DNA of 64,000 nucleotides from assembly GCF_013114825.1 (NCBI RefSeq), contig NZ_JAAVLX010000003.1:1-64000 (forward strand), given 5' to 3'. The position numbers and the translations under genes were made by a program. The DNA comes from Bradyrhizobium australiense. GTDB lineage: Bacteria > Pseudomonadota > Alphaproteobacteria > Rhizobiales > Xanthobacteraceae. The notes under the pieces are model-generated. The model made no database searches and had not been told where the DNA came from. It worked only from the letters and a program-made list of their open reading frames with translations. Position 1 is the stretch's first letter, and every line of letters begins with the position of its first letter. This document shows positions 19,302 to 27,949 of this stretch, piece by piece.

Positions 19302-20570
19302 ATGCGACGCATGACCTCCCTCCCCTCTTCCGTCGATGTCGCCATCATCGGTGCCGGCGCCGCCGGCCTCGGCGCCGCGAACGCACTGAAAAATTCCGGC
19401 CTCTCCGTCATCGTGCTGGAAGCGCGTGACCGCGTCGGCGGCCGCGCCTACACCATCATGGCGTCGCCTGACGTCACCTTCGACGTCGGCTGCGGCTGGC
19501 TGCATTCGGCGGATGAGAATTCTTTTGTCAAAATCGCCGAACAGTTCGGCTTCGAGATCAACAGGTCACTGCCGCCCTGGCGCGAGCGCGCTCACGGCAA
19601 GGCATTTCCGCAAGCAGAGCGCGACGACTTCATGCGCGCGCTCAATGCGTTCTACGATCGCGCCGAAGTAGCGGCGGCGGAAGTCGCGAAGAATGGCCAC
19701 GACTGCGCCGCCAGCCTTTATCTCGAACCCGGCAATCGCTGGAACCCGATGATCGATGCGATCTCGACTTACGTCAACGGCTGCGAGCTCGATCAGGTCT
19801 CCGTCCTCGACATGGACGCCTATGAAGATACCGACATCAACTGGCGCATCCGCCGCGGTTATGGCGCGCTGATTGCGGCCTATGGCGCCGCGTGTCCGCT
19901 TGCGCTCAATTGCGCCGTCACGTTGATCGATCATTCAGACAACCGCGTCCGCATCGAGACATCACGCGGCACGCTGACTGCCGACAAGGTGATCATCACG
20001 GTGCCGACCAGCCTGATCGCCGACGAGGCGATCCGCTTTCACCCGCCGTTGCCGCAAAAAGTCGATGCCGCGCGCGGCCTGCCGCTCGGCCTCGCCGACA
20101 AGGTGACGCTGGCAGTGGATGAGCCGGAGGCGCTTCCCGTAGAGGGCAATCTGCGCGCCGCCACCATGCGCACCGAAATGGGCACCTATCACATCCGTCC
20201 ATTCGGCCAGCCCTGCATCGAAGGCTTTTTCGGCGGACGCTTTGCGCAATGCCTGGAGGACGCCGGCCCCGGTGCGCTGGCTGCAACAAGCATCGACGAG
20301 ATCGTCTCGATTCTCGGCAACGATTTTCGCCGCAAGCTGAAGCCGCTCGCGGAATCACGCTGGGCGCATGATCCTTTCGCGCGCGGCTCCTATTCCCATG
20401 CGCTGCCGGGACATGCGGGGGATCGGGCAGTGCTCGCGGCCCCGGTCGATGGCCGGTTGTTCTTTGCGGGCGAAGCGACCTCGCCGGAGTTTTTCACGAC
20501 GGCGCATGGTGCGAGGGATTCGGGGGAACGGGCGGCGGAAGAGGTATTGGCTGCGTTGACGAAGCGCTGA
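19302..20570 (+). CDS. FAD-dependent amine oxidase-like flavoprotein
   Basis: A 422-aa protein with an N-terminal dinucleotide motif (VDVAIIGAGAAGLGAANALK) and the GR-rich VLEARDRVGGRAYTI that follow each other in amine oxidases. The C-terminal FAD motif LFFAGEATSPEFFTTAHGAR includes the family GEAT-x-P and late HGA, with DSGERAAEEVL. FDVGCGWLHSADEN sits where the substrate entry region of monoamine/polyamine oxidases lies. The substrate (amine, polyamine or other) cannot be read. The start is either ATG 19302 or ATG 19311; neither has a clear ribosome site. No signal peptide. Confidence 0.88.
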   Translation: MRRMTSLPSSVDVAIIGAGAAGLGAANALKNSGLSVIVLEARDRVGGRAYTIMASPDVTFDVGCGWLHSADENSFVKIAEQFGFEINRSLPPWRERAHGKAFPQAERDDFMRALNAFYDRAEVAAAEVAKNGHDCAASLYLEPGNRWNPMIDAISTYVNGCELDQVSVLDMDAYEDTDINWRIRRGYGALIAAYGAACPLALNCAVTLIDHSDNRVRIETSRGTLTADKVIITVPTSLIADEAIRFHPPLPQKVDAARGLPLGLADKVTLAVDEPEALPVEGNLRAATMRTEMGTYHIRPFGQPCIEGFFGGRFAQCLEDAGPGALAATSIDEIVSILGNDFRRKLKPLAESRWAHDPFARGSYSHALPGHAGDRAVLAAPVDGRLFFAGEATSPEFFTTAHGARDSGERAAEEVLAALTKR

Positions 20571-20579
20571 CGTCGACGT

Positions 20580-20664
20580 CGTCATTGCGAGCGAAGCGAA
20601 GCAATCCATCACGCTGCATAACGGATGGATGGATTGCTTCGTCGCTTTGCTCCTCGCAATGACG
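20580..20664. repeat. Palindromic repeat, gtcattgcgag / ctcgcaatgac arms
   Basis: The left arm cgtcattgcgagcgaagcga continues to gcaatccatc, and the right arm is ggatggattgcttcgtcgct then cctcgcaatgacgg. The same family occurs at 4096 and 4729. It separates the convergent amine oxidase and DCC genes. Confidence 0.85.
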
Positions 20665-20683
20665 GTTGAGGCGACTTTCTTTC

Positions 20684-21091
20684 CTACTCCATCACCCGCG
20701 CCCGAATGTCCGCATCCGGCACGAAGCACTTGTCATACTTCCCAAAGATCCGATACCGATTGCGCGCGACGAGGCTATAGACGGCGTCCCGCAGCGGCTT
20801 TGGCACGGCGAAGAACACGCGTACCCAGCCCCACCGCGGCAACAGGCTCAGCACCGTCAACGCCGCGTCGGACTTCAACCAGGCCACCCCGCCGTGCAGC
20901 ACCGCATTGGTGTCGGGATCCTTGGGATCTATGCCAAACGCCTGCGCCAGCCGCGTGCCATACGCCGACTGGATCGCGGTGAAACGAAATCTCCGCTCGA
21001 CGTCGCGGTTTGCCACGAAGCGGACCCAGCGCGAGCAGAAGACGCAAACGCCGTCATAGAGGATCACGTCATCATCGGGCCATCGGCTCAT
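20684..21091 (-). CDS. Thiol-disulfide oxidoreductase-like DCC-family protein (DUF393)
   Basis: A 135-aa protein named by its motif: ILYDGVCVFCSRWVRFVANR contains the D-x-x-C-x-x-C that replaces the thioredoxin CxxC position. FRFTAIQSAYGTRLA and the aromatic C-terminal helices (WGWVRVFFAVPKPLRDAVYS, RYRIFGKYDKC) fit the family. Redox activity is presumed, not proven. ATG 21091 has an AAGGAG six bases upstream and is preferred over a start two codons earlier. Confidence 0.9.
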   Translation of the reverse strand: MSRWPDDDVILYDGVCVFCSRWVRFVANRDVERRFRFTAIQSAYGTRLAQAFGIDPKDPDTNAVLHGGVAWLKSDAALTVLSLLPRWGWVRVFFAVPKPLRDAVYSLVARNRYRIFGKYDKCFVPDADIRARVME

Positions 21092-21152
21092 GCACACTCC
21101 TTGTTTTGACGCGTTTCCTTCACGCGACCGGTTCCCACTTCGCTCGGAAACG

Positions 21153-21420
21153 CTATCTGTTATCCAATGTCAGCAGCGCCACCAGCATCAGCACAATCGC
21201 CGGTCCCGTCTTCACCGGTGCGCCCAGCGGCTCGATCCAGGGATCCGGCGTCAGGATTGCGGCGCCCACCATATAGCCGAGCGACGCAATATATCCGCGA
21301 TCAGGCCAAATGCCGAGGTGCGGCGGAACGCGATCAGCACGCCGATGCTCTCCGCCGTGCGGGCGATACCTCACGGCTGCGATGGGCCATCAGCAGGAAA
21401 AACGCGATACCGGGACCGCG
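21153..21420 (-). pseudogene. Decayed 3' fragment of a small membrane-protein gene
   Basis: Reading the minus strand in three frames gives consecutive pieces of one hydrophobic protein: IAFFLLMAHRSREV, then ARTAESIGVLIAFRRTSAFG with LIADI, then YIASLGYMVGAAILTPDPWI through IVLMLVALLTLDNR to a stop at 21153. Two frameshifts join them (around 21362-21372 and 21300). No 5' part or start remains because the alpha/beta hydrolase gene begins to overlap here. The hydrophobic pattern is like DoxX-type small membrane proteins, but the family call is weak. The last 46 codons alone remain open within a 73-codon frame. Confidence 0.6.
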
Positions 21421-22288
21421 CCTTCAAGGCACGATCGAGTTCAGGTCCGGCTAGGCTTACACCGCCTTCAGTTTCCACCAGCCAATGGCCCTCACTGCCA
21501 TGGGCCGGCAGCACGCGAAAATCGGCCTTGCCGCCGGCGGCGCGAAACGCATCGGCCAGTTGGCGCGAGAATGCGGGCGAAAAGTAGCTGTCATTTGCAG
21601 CCACCAGCCAGGTCACTTTCACGCGCGCGGCCTTGCCGAATTCGCCGGCGGCGGCCATCAGCGTGTGCGGCGCGCAGACGCGGTTGGGAAAATCATTGGC
21701 ATGCCCGCCGCGCCCCGGCGCGAACGCGACGATGGCAGCAACGTTCTTCGGATCATCGCCGGCCAGCGCCAGGGCTCCCCAGGCACCGGCCGAATGGCCG
21801 ATCACGACCATGCCCTCGGAGCGGATGAAGGGCTGCTGGCGTATGAAGCCGGTGGCAGTGGCGATCGCATCCGCCGTGGCGCGGCCGGCCTTGGCGTAAT
21901 CAGCCTCGTCGCAGCCGCCCTGATCCTCGAGGTATTTGCCGCCCGTCGCGCCATGGCCCGGGCGTTCGGGCACCAGCACGGCAAAACCGCGCGCCACGAG
22001 CCACGCGGCGAGCGCGCGATATTCGGGTCGCGGCATCTGCGCCCGCCGCAACACGTTCTGGGTGGTGGCATGCGCGATCACGGCCAGTGGAAACGGTCCC
22101 TCGCCGCGCGGCCTGAACAGCATCGCGTGCGCGGCAGTTGCGGGATCGGGCGAAGGTACCAGCCAGTGCTGCAGCCGATGAGGCTCGCTTTCCGGTCCTT
22201 GCGCGCCAAGGCTCGGCTGCGCCGCCGCGGTGTGCGCGCCGAGCGCAACAACGGCGACCAGCGCGAGAAGCGTGGTTAGCGGAGGCAT
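21371..22288 (-). CDS. Exported alpha/beta hydrolase (dienelactone hydrolase-like)
   Basis: A 305-aa protein with a signal peptide (MPPLTTLLALVAVVALGAHTAAAQ) and an alpha/beta-hydrolase fold: PFPLAVIAHATTQN, FAVLVPERPGHGATGG, nucleophile elbow VVIGHSAGAWGALAL, AAIVAFAPGRGGH, acid VTWLVAANDSYFSP and His in LPAHGSEGHW. Ester or thioester hydrolysis is expected; the substrate is unknown. The last ~16 residues (ARSRYRVFPADGPSQP) run into the decayed membrane gene downstream, so the native C-terminus may have been lost. ATG 22288 is chosen for the signal peptide; the frame extends to 22357. Confidence 0.8.
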   Translation of the reverse strand: MPPLTTLLALVAVVALGAHTAAAQPSLGAQGPESEPHRLQHWLVPSPDPATAAHAMLFRPRGEGPFPLAVIAHATTQNVLRRAQMPRPEYRALAAWLVARGFAVLVPERPGHGATGGKYLEDQGGCDEADYAKAGRATADAIATATGFIRQQPFIRSEGMVVIGHSAGAWGALALAGDDPKNVAAIVAFAPGRGGHANDFPNRVCAPHTLMAAAGEFGKAARVKVTWLVAANDSYFSPAFSRQLADAFRAAGGKADFRVLPAHGSEGHWLVETEGGVSLAGPELDRALKARSRYRVFPADGPSQP

Positions 22289-22535
22289 GGACTGGCCTGG
22301 TACAGCCGAGGGAGGGGCTATTGCGAACTCACCAGCAGAATACCGCCGGCGAATCAAATCCAGCGCATTTTTCCGTGAACGGAGTTCACCGTGCCTTTTG
22401 GTTGAATGATTCTAACAACGATTCCGCCGCTATTGCCGCGGCAAAACACGTGATGAGACAGCCCCCTTGTCCTCTTTCGGCACAGCAACGTGAGAAACTG
22501 ATGCAGAAAATCCACAGGTTAACCGATAATTAACG

Positions 22536-23087
22536 ATGGACCTTGAAGCCGACCCGCCGACTTGCTTTGATCAGGATATGAGCACAACCCTGATCGAGGT
22601 TCGACCGGCCAAGGCTGCGGACGCAGCCGCGGTGGCGTCTACCCATGATGAAGCCTGGCGCTCTGCCTATCAGGGCATCATTCCCGGCGCCGAGCTCGAA
22701 AAACTCATTAACCGTCGCGGCCCGCAATGGTGGGACAGCGCGATCCGCAAAGGCAGCCGCGTCAGCGTGCTGGTGTTCGGTGACAAGGTCGCGGGCTACG
22801 CCAATTACGGCCGCAACCGCGCCCGCAGCCTGCATTTCGAGGGCGAGATCTACGAGCTTTACCTGCGGCCGGAATTCCAGGGTCTCGGCTTCGGCCGCCG
22901 CCTGTTCACCGCCGCCCGGCGCGATCTGATGCAGAGCGGGCTGAAGAGCATGGTGATCTGGGCGCTATCCGACAACGATCCCGCGACGGAATTTTACCGC
23001 GCGCTCGGCGGCCGCATGGTCGCCCGCTCCTCGGAGAAGTTCGGGCCCAAATCGCTCGACAAGGTTGCTTTCGCCTGGACCAACTGA
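22536..23087 (+). CDS. GNAT-family N-acetyltransferase
   Basis: A 183-aa protein. The acetyl-CoA site is in LYLRPEFQGLGFGRRLFTAA (motif A, Q-x-x-G-x-G), preceded by the beta-4 strand and followed by KSMVIWALSDNDPATEFYRA and LGGRMVARSSEKFGPKSLDK. The N-terminus IEVRPAKAADAAAVASTHDE and WRSAYQGIIPGAELE are usual for RimI-like GNATs that act on small molecules or protein N-termini; the acceptor is unknown. The start is ATG 22536 or ATG 22578; neither has a well-spaced ribosome site. Confidence 0.9.
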   Translation: MDLEADPPTCFDQDMSTTLIEVRPAKAADAAAVASTHDEAWRSAYQGIIPGAELEKLINRRGPQWWDSAIRKGSRVSVLVFGDKVAGYANYGRNRARSLHFEGEIYELYLRPEFQGLGFGRRLFTAARRDLMQSGLKSMVIWALSDNDPATEFYRALGGRMVARSSEKFGPKSLDKVAFAWTN

Positions 23088-23100
23088 AGCTCCGGCCGTC

Positions 23101-23124
23101 ATTGCCGGGCCTTGACCCGGCAAT
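23101..23124. repeat. Short palindromic repeat (attgccggg...cccggcaat)
   Basis: A perfect 9-bp stem with a 6-base centre just after the GNAT stop. It resembles the core of the gtcattgccggg dispersed repeat family and may serve as a transcript-end hairpin. Confidence 0.65.
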
Positions 23125-23229
23125 CCATCGTTCCTAAAGCGCCCTTGAAAGTATGATGGATACGCCGGTCAGGCCCGCGTATGACGATGATGCCTGTCGG
23201 CACAACTGCCCAGACCACGGAGCCCCTTT

Positions 23230-23760
23230 ATGCGCATTGACGCCATCCCGATCGGAGTAAATCCGCCACACGACGTCAACGTCATCATCGAGGTGCCGGT
23301 TGGCGGCGAGCCGATCAAATATGAGATGGACAAGGAAGCCGGCACGCTGGTGGTCGATCGGTTCCTCTATACAGCGATGCGCTATCCCGGCAATTATGGC
23401 TTCATCCCGCACACGCTCTCGGGTGACGGCGATCCCTGCGACGTGCTGGTCGCCAACACCCGCGCGATCGTGCCCGGCGCGGTGATGAGCGTGCGGCCAG
23501 TTGGCGTCTTGCTGATGGAGGACGAGGCTGGCGGCGATGAGAAGATCATCGCCGTGCCATCCGCAAAACTGACCCAGCGCTACGACAAGGTCCGGAACTA
23601 CAGCGACCTGCCCGACATCACGCTGCAGCAGATCCAGCATTTCTTCGAGCACTACAAGGATCTCGAGAAGGGCAAGTGGGTGAAGGTGCTGCGCTGGTGC
23701 GGCGCCGAGGACGCCCACCGCCTGATCCTGGAAGGCATTGAACGCGCGAAGAAGAAGTAA
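23230..23760 (+). CDS. ppa: Inorganic pyrophosphatase, family I
   Basis: A 176-aa soluble enzyme that hydrolyses pyrophosphate and so drives biosynthetic reactions. Active-site stretches: [38 protein letters not shown] and [14 protein letters not shown], with the D-G-D-P-x-D metal site, and [10 protein letters not shown]. Length is the bacterial norm. GGAG stands seven bases before the ATG. Single gene. Confidence 0.97.
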   Translation: MRIDAIPIGVNPPHDVNVIIEVPVGGEPIKYEMDKEAGTLVVDRFLYTAMRYPGNYGFIPHTLSGDGDPCDVLVANTRAIVPGAVMSVRPVGVLLMEDEAGGDEKIIAVPSAKLTQRYDKVRNYSDLPDITLQQIQHFFEHYKDLEKGKWVKVLRWCGAEDAHRLILEGIERAKKK

Positions 23761-23904
23761 TTTCTCGTGGCCCGGCTCCCTCGGCGGTGGGCCCCGGCTC
23801 AGCAGCGCAGCGCTGTCGAGCTGCGCTGCATCCGGGAACGAGAGCTCCGCATTGCGCACCATAGTTCGCTCGTTTCACTCGCGCCCCGGAACCACGGTAA
23901 CCAG

Positions 23905-24789
23905 CTACACCGCCGGCTTTGGCAGCCCGTGAATCGCGCAGGCCGCGCGTAGCGTATTCACCAGGAGACACGCCACCGTCATCTGCCCGACACCGCCGGG
24001 CACCGGCGTGATCGCGCCGGCGACCTCAGATACTTCCTTGAAGGCGACGTCGCCGACCAGCCGGGTCTTGCCATCGGACAAGGGCAGACGGTTGATGCCG
24101 ACATCGATCACGGTGGCGCCCGGCTTGATCCAGCCAGCGCGCACCATTTCGGGTTTACCGACCGCGGCATAGACCAGATCGGCGCGGGCGCAGAGTTGCG
24201 GCAGGTCCTTTGAGCGCGAATGCGCGATCGTCACCGTCGCATTTTCGTTCAGCAGCAATTGCACCAGCGGGCGGCCGACCAGATTGGAGCGACCGATGAC
24301 GAGCGCATTCATGCCTTCCAGCGAGACATGCACGCTCTTGGTCAGGATGATGCAGCCGAGCGGCGTACACGGCGACAACGCGGCAAAGCCGCCGGCCAGC
24401 CGGCCGGCATTGTTGGGATGCAATCCGTCAACATCCTTGGCGGGATCGATCGCGTTGATGATGGTTTCGGTATGAAGCGATTTCGGCAGCGGCAATTGCA
24501 CGAGAATGCCGTGCACGGCGGGGTCGCGGTTGAGCTTTTCGATCAGCGCCAGGAGATCGACTTGGGCGACGTCGGAGGGCAGTTTGTGCTCGAACGAGGC
24601 CATGCCGGCGGCCTGGGTCTGCGTGTGCTTGCTGCGGACGTAGACCTCGCTGGCGGGCTCATTGCCGACCAGCACCACCGCAAGGCCCGGCGTCAGTTGA
24701 TGCTCGCGCTTGACCCACGCGACCTCTTCCGCAACGCGGGCGCGAAGCTCCGCCGCAATGACCTTTCCGTCGATAATGTGTGCCGTCAT
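23905..24789 (-). CDS. folD: Bifunctional methylenetetrahydrofolate dehydrogenase / methenyltetrahydrofolate cyclohydrolase
   Basis: A 294-aa enzyme interconverting 5,10-methylene- and 10-formyl-THF with NADP. Signatures: [15 protein letters not shown] (catalytic Lys and Tyr), [57 protein letters not shown] and [18 protein letters not shown]. It follows yggU by one base and yggT upstream on the same strand, so they are probably one transcript. It may support one-carbon supply for purine synthesis (purH is elsewhere in the window). Confidence 0.97.
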   Translation of the reverse strand: MTAHIIDGKVIAAELRARVAEEVAWVKREHQLTPGLAVVLVGNEPASEVYVRSKHTQTQAAGMASFEHKLPSDVAQVDLLALIEKLNRDPAVHGILVQLPLPKSLHTETIINAIDPAKDVDGLHPNNAGRLAGGFAALSPCTPLGCIILTKSVHVSLEGMNALVIGRSNLVGRPLVQLLLNENATVTIAHSRSKDLPQLCARADLVYAAVGKPEMVRAGWIKPGATVIDVGINRLPLSDGKTRLVGDVAFKEVSEVAGAITPVPGGVGQMTVACLLVNTLRAACAIHGLPKPAV

Positions 24790-24790
24790 C

Positions 24791-25123
24791 TCAATCCTTC
24801 ATCTTTTCCGCCTTGGGGGCGGTCGCCTTTCGGAGCGTTTCGCCGAGAATTTTGGGATCGCCGCCGACGGCAACCTGCTTCAGGCGCGAGGTCGTCCCTG
24901 AAAGAATCTTCACCCTCGCCTTCGGGACGCCGAGCGCCTTCGCCAGCAGTTCCGTGACCGCGCGGTTGGCCTCGCCGCCGTCGGCTATGGCGCGAACGCG
25001 TACCTTGACCACCGAGCGGCCGTTGGCGAGCGTTTCAACGCCATCGATATCATCGCGGCCGCCGCGCGGCGTCACCCGCAGCGCGACACTGATCCCGTCG
25101 GTGGAGTATCGCCAAGGATCCAT
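24791..25123 (-). CDS. DUF167 (YggU) family protein
   Basis: A 110-aa protein. Family core: [36 protein letters not shown] and [20 protein letters not shown] then SRLKQV. The function of YggU is unknown. It sits between yggT and folD with 30 bp and 1 bp gaps, the usual yggT-yggU pairing in Proteobacteria. The C-terminus has an Ala/Lys tail ([13 protein letters not shown]). Confidence 0.93.
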   Translation of the reverse strand: MDPWRYSTDGISVALRVTPRGGRDDIDGVETLANGRSVVKVRVRAIADGGEANRAVTELLAKALGVPKARVKILSGTTSRLKQVAVGGDPKILGETLRKATAPKAEKMKD

Positions 25124-25153
25124 CGGGCATCCATCGGCTGTCAGCGCCCGCGA

Positions 25154-25444
25154 TCAGACGACGTTGGGATAGATGTAGTAGAGGATCACCCGCTGGGCGA
25201 ACATGATGATCAGGATCAGGATGATCGGCGAAATGTCGAGCCCGCCCAGATTGGGCAAGAACCGGCGGATCGGCGCCAGTGCCGGTTCAGTGATCCGGTA
25301 GAGGAACTCAGCCACCGCCGCGACAAACTGGTTGCGCGTATTCACGACATTGAAGGCGATCAGCCAGGACAGGATGGCCGAGGCAATCAACAGCCAGACG
25401 TAGAGGTCGAGGACGATGATGACGATGTCGAGGATAGCGCGCAT
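25154..25444 (-). CDS. YggT family membrane protein
   Basis: A 96-aa protein with two hydrophobic hairpin segments. LLIASAILSWLIAFNVVNTR and FLYRITEPALAPIRRFLPNL then GGLDISPIILILIIMF are the YggT signature (tryptophan, Pro-Ile-Arg, DISPI). The family is linked to membrane and division-related or osmotic-stress functions, not firmly. ATG 25444 gives the family length; the frame extends to 25501. First gene of yggT-yggU-folD. Confidence 0.92.
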   Translation of the reverse strand: MRAILDIVIIVLDLYVWLLIASAILSWLIAFNVVNTRNQFVAAVAEFLYRITEPALAPIRRFLPNLGGLDISPIILILIIMFAQRVILYYIYPNVV

Positions 25445-25627
25445 GTGGGGGGAGCTCGCGAGGAGGGATGAAGAGCTAGATATCGGTTCATCTCCCCTCA
25501 AACAAGGGAAGTTCCCGGCAAAATGACGCCAAAATCGGCAGTTTCACCGTTCTTGACTTGACCTCGGGCCGGACTGTAAATGGCGCCGATTGTCGACCGC
25601 TTCGGGTCACCTCGAGGCGGTCGCGAC

Positions 25628-25700
<73 letters not shown>

Positions 25701-25703
<3 letters not shown>

Positions 25704-25787
25704 CGCGTCGCCCTTCGGGCTACGCGTGGCGCAGGCACGTGTTGGCCGAACGGCGAAGCGTGGTGCCCGGCATAGCCCGAAGGGCGA
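25701..25787. repeat. Palindromic repeat abutting the tRNA-Ala 3' end
   Basis: tcgcccttcgggcta (25708-25722) is perfectly inverted at 25773-25787 (tagcccgaagggcga). A closer hairpin uses ccacgcg (25701-25707, including the tRNA CCA) with cgcgtgg (25723-25729). It could end the tRNA transcript or protect its 3' end. Confidence 0.75.
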
Positions 25788-25824
25788 AGACGGGCTGGAT
25801 CGGCAGGCACGAGCCCCTTCCCCA

Positions 25825-26637
25825 TCACCTCCCCGTAAACCGCGGCGGCCGTTTCTCCACAAAGCTCGCCACGCCCTCCCGGAAATCGCTCCCCTTCAGC
25901 GCGATCTGCATTTCGCGGTTGGCATCGATGGTGGCTTCCGCCAGCGTCTGGAATGGCACCTCGTAGAGCTGGCGCTTGATCACCGAAATGGCGCTGGGCG
26001 AGACGAAATCGGCGAGATCGCGCGCATAGGCATAAGTTTGCTCGCGCAACTGGTCCGGCGGATAGATCCGGTTGACCAGGCCGATGCGCAATGCTTCCTC
26101 GCTCGAGACCCGCCGCGCCGACATCAGCAAATCCAGCGCATTGGCGTGGCCGACGATGCGCGGCAGCATCCAGCTAATGCCGTGCTCGGCAATCAGCCCG
26201 CGGCGCGCAAACGAGGTGGTAAAGACGGTATTGTCGGCCGCAAAGCGTAGATCGCAATACAGCGCGTGGACCAGGCCGATGCCGGCGGTGGCGCCGTTGA
26301 GCATGCCGATCACGGGTTTCGGGATCGCCGGATAATAGGCGTAGCGCGTCTGCCAGTCGGCCCGGCGGTTCATGTCGAATGGCGGCGTGCTCTCGCCGCG
26401 CCTGATCTCGCTGGGATCGATCGCCTGCAACGCCTCCATATCCGCGCCAGCGCAGAAGGCGCGGCCGGCGCCGGTGAGCACGATGACGCGGACATTGTCG
26501 TCGGCGCTGGCGGCCTCCATCGCGTGACGCACGTCGCGCTCCATGGTCGCGGTCCACGCGTTCATGCGGTCGGGACGGTTGAGCGTGATGGTCGCGATTC
26601 TGTCGCTTACCTCGTAGAGAATTTGCTGATAGTTCAC
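25825..26637 (-). CDS. Enoyl-CoA hydratase/isomerase-family protein
   Basis: A 270-aa crotonase-fold enzyme. Signatures: ITLNRPDRMNAWTATM, oxyanion-hole strands VIVLTGAGRAFCAGADM and PVIGMLNGATAGIGLVHALY, then CDLRFAADNTVFTTSFARRG. It hydrates 2-enoyl-CoAs or a related CoA ester; the catalytic Glu pair of classical hydratases is not obvious, so the exact reaction is open. The start is taken as GTG 26637 with GGGAG eight bases upstream, giving the normal family length. The frame is open upstream without a stop into a truncated SnoaL-like gene, so a 349-residue fused product is also possible. Confidence 0.85.
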   Translation of the reverse strand: MNYQQILYEVSDRIATITLNRPDRMNAWTATMERDVRHAMEAASADDNVRVIVLTGAGRAFCAGADMEALQAIDPSEIRRGESTPPFDMNRRADWQTRYAYYPAIPKPVIGMLNGATAGIGLVHALYCDLRFAADNTVFTTSFARRGLIAEHGISWMLPRIVGHANALDLLMSARRVSSEEALRIGLVNRIYPPDQLREQTYAYARDLADFVSPSAISVIKRQLYEVPFQTLAEATIDANREMQIALKGSDFREGVASFVEKRPPRFTGR

Positions 26638-26874
26638 CGCTGATCTCCCTGTTGTCCGTGTCATTGACGCTTTGGGTGCGAGGCAGTCGGCCGCATCGCG
26701 GTGAAACAGGTTCTGCATCATATGCGCGATGTCGGCGCGCCCTTTGTGCGGGCCATAGACGTAGTCGTGATAGACGGCGTCTTCGGTGAAGTGATTGGCG
26801 AAGCGCGCGCCGTCGCCGGATTCCGCCGACAGGGTGAAATCGCCGAGTAGCCGCGCGAACTCGTCGCCGCTCAT
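26638..26874 (-). pseudogene. Truncated SnoaL/NTF2-like gene, in frame with the enoyl-CoA hydratase
   Basis: ATG 26874 has a strong ribosome site (AGGGAGGCGAC). The first ~60 residues (FARLLGDFTLSAESGDGARF, HFTEDAVYHDYVYGPHKGRA, DIAHMMQNLFHRDA) are the N-terminal half of a SnoaL-like NTF2-fold protein; such proteins are normally ~130-150 aa. The second half is absent and ~18 unrelated residues lead straight into the hydratase frame. A deletion between neighbouring genes is the simplest explanation. Whether translation continues into the hydratase is not decidable from sequence. Confidence 0.65.
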
Positions 26875-26983
26875 GTCGCCTCCCTTTCGCCCAGTCGGAA
26901 CCGCCGGGCTCAGGAGCGCGACACTATCACATCAGCGGCTTTTGAAAGACGTTTGGACGCGCGGATGAAATTCCGTGGGGCGG

Positions 26984-27784
26984 CTATTCGGCGGCATCCA
27001 GCAGAACCGCGTGCGGAGCGCGCGCGATCCAGCCCGCAATGAAATTCTTCAACCACGTCCGCTCGACGACGTCGTGCTCGGCGCGGCCTTCGAAGTGAAG
27101 GTGACGCGGCTGCGCGCCCGGTGAATCCATTCGCAAGCACCCGCTCGTGGTCCAGCGATGCATCATGGCGTAGGTCACGTCGGGATGAAACTGGAAGCCG
27201 AACGCGGGGCCGTGCTGAAACGCCTGCACCGGAAAGTCATCGCCTTCGGCAAGCAGTTCGGCGCCATCAGGCAGTTGAAATCCTTCGCCGTGCCAGTGGT
27301 AGACGCGCTCCGGCCAGTCCGAACAGAGCGCGTGACCGGCGGTGGTTGGGCGGATCGGATAGTAGCCGACCTCGACCCGGCCTTCACGATGCGGCGCGAC
27401 CTGCGCGCCCAATTGTTTAGCAAGCATCTGGGCGCCCAGGCAGATGCCGAGAAACGGCCGCTGCTCACGCAAGGGAATTTCGATCCAGTCGATCTCGCGG
27501 CGGACATATTCGTCGGAGTCGTTGGCGCTCATGGGGCCGCCGAAGATGACCGCGCCGGCATGCTGGTCCAGCGTTTCCGGCAGCGGATCGCCAAATCGCG
27601 GACGCCTGATATCGAGGGAATAGCCGAGCGCCCGCAGCGCATTGCCGACCCGGCCGGGCGTCGAGCTCTCCTGGTGGAGAACGATCAGAACAGGCGATAG
27701 GGGCGCGGCGTCAGGCGCAACCAGCGCCCTTCGGCCCGGAAAGGGCACGATGTTGTCGCCATTTTTGCTCGACCGGAACGACAT
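26984..27784 (-). CDS. Class-I glutamine amidotransferase-like protein (GuaA N-domain type)
   Basis: A 266-aa protein. GATase-1 triad region: nucleophile Cys in PFLGICLGAQMLAKQLGAQV; the His of FGFQFHPDVTYAM stands in the usual place, but the acid after HP is Asp rather than the common Glu. VYHWHGEGFQLPDGAELLAE and VIFGGPMSANDSDEYVRREI match stand-alone GMP-synthase-like amidotransferases. These transfer Gln-derived ammonia or hydrolyse gamma-glutamyl bonds (as PuuD does); the partner is unknown. The Arg-rich N-terminus has no signal peptide. Start ATG 27784, ribosome site weak. Confidence 0.82.
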   Translation of the reverse strand: MSFRSSKNGDNIVPFPGRRALVAPDAAPLSPVLIVLHQESSTPGRVGNALRALGYSLDIRRPRFGDPLPETLDQHAGAVIFGGPMSANDSDEYVRREIDWIEIPLREQRPFLGICLGAQMLAKQLGAQVAPHREGRVEVGYYPIRPTTAGHALCSDWPERVYHWHGEGFQLPDGAELLAEGDDFPVQAFQHGPAFGFQFHPDVTYAMMHRWTTSGCLRMDSPGAQPRHLHFEGRAEHDVVERTWLKNFIAGWIARAPHAVLLDAAE

Positions 27785-27949
27785 CGACGTTGCTCAGGTG
27801 CCTCGAATCGAAACCATACCTGAGTGAGTCTTAATTTCGCGTGAGTTCACGCACACACCCAAAAATGTAAGCAAACTGCGGGCCAGATGCGGTCAGAGCG
27901 CCCGATCGCGGTGCGAACGGGCTGGATACCGGAAAAACACGGGATTTCT

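Noticed and set aside
22138..22533. A 131-codon frame on the plus strand upstream of the GNAT gene
   Set aside because: Its first half is antisense to the alpha/beta hydrolase signal-peptide region and the rest is non-coding in character; no ribosome site.
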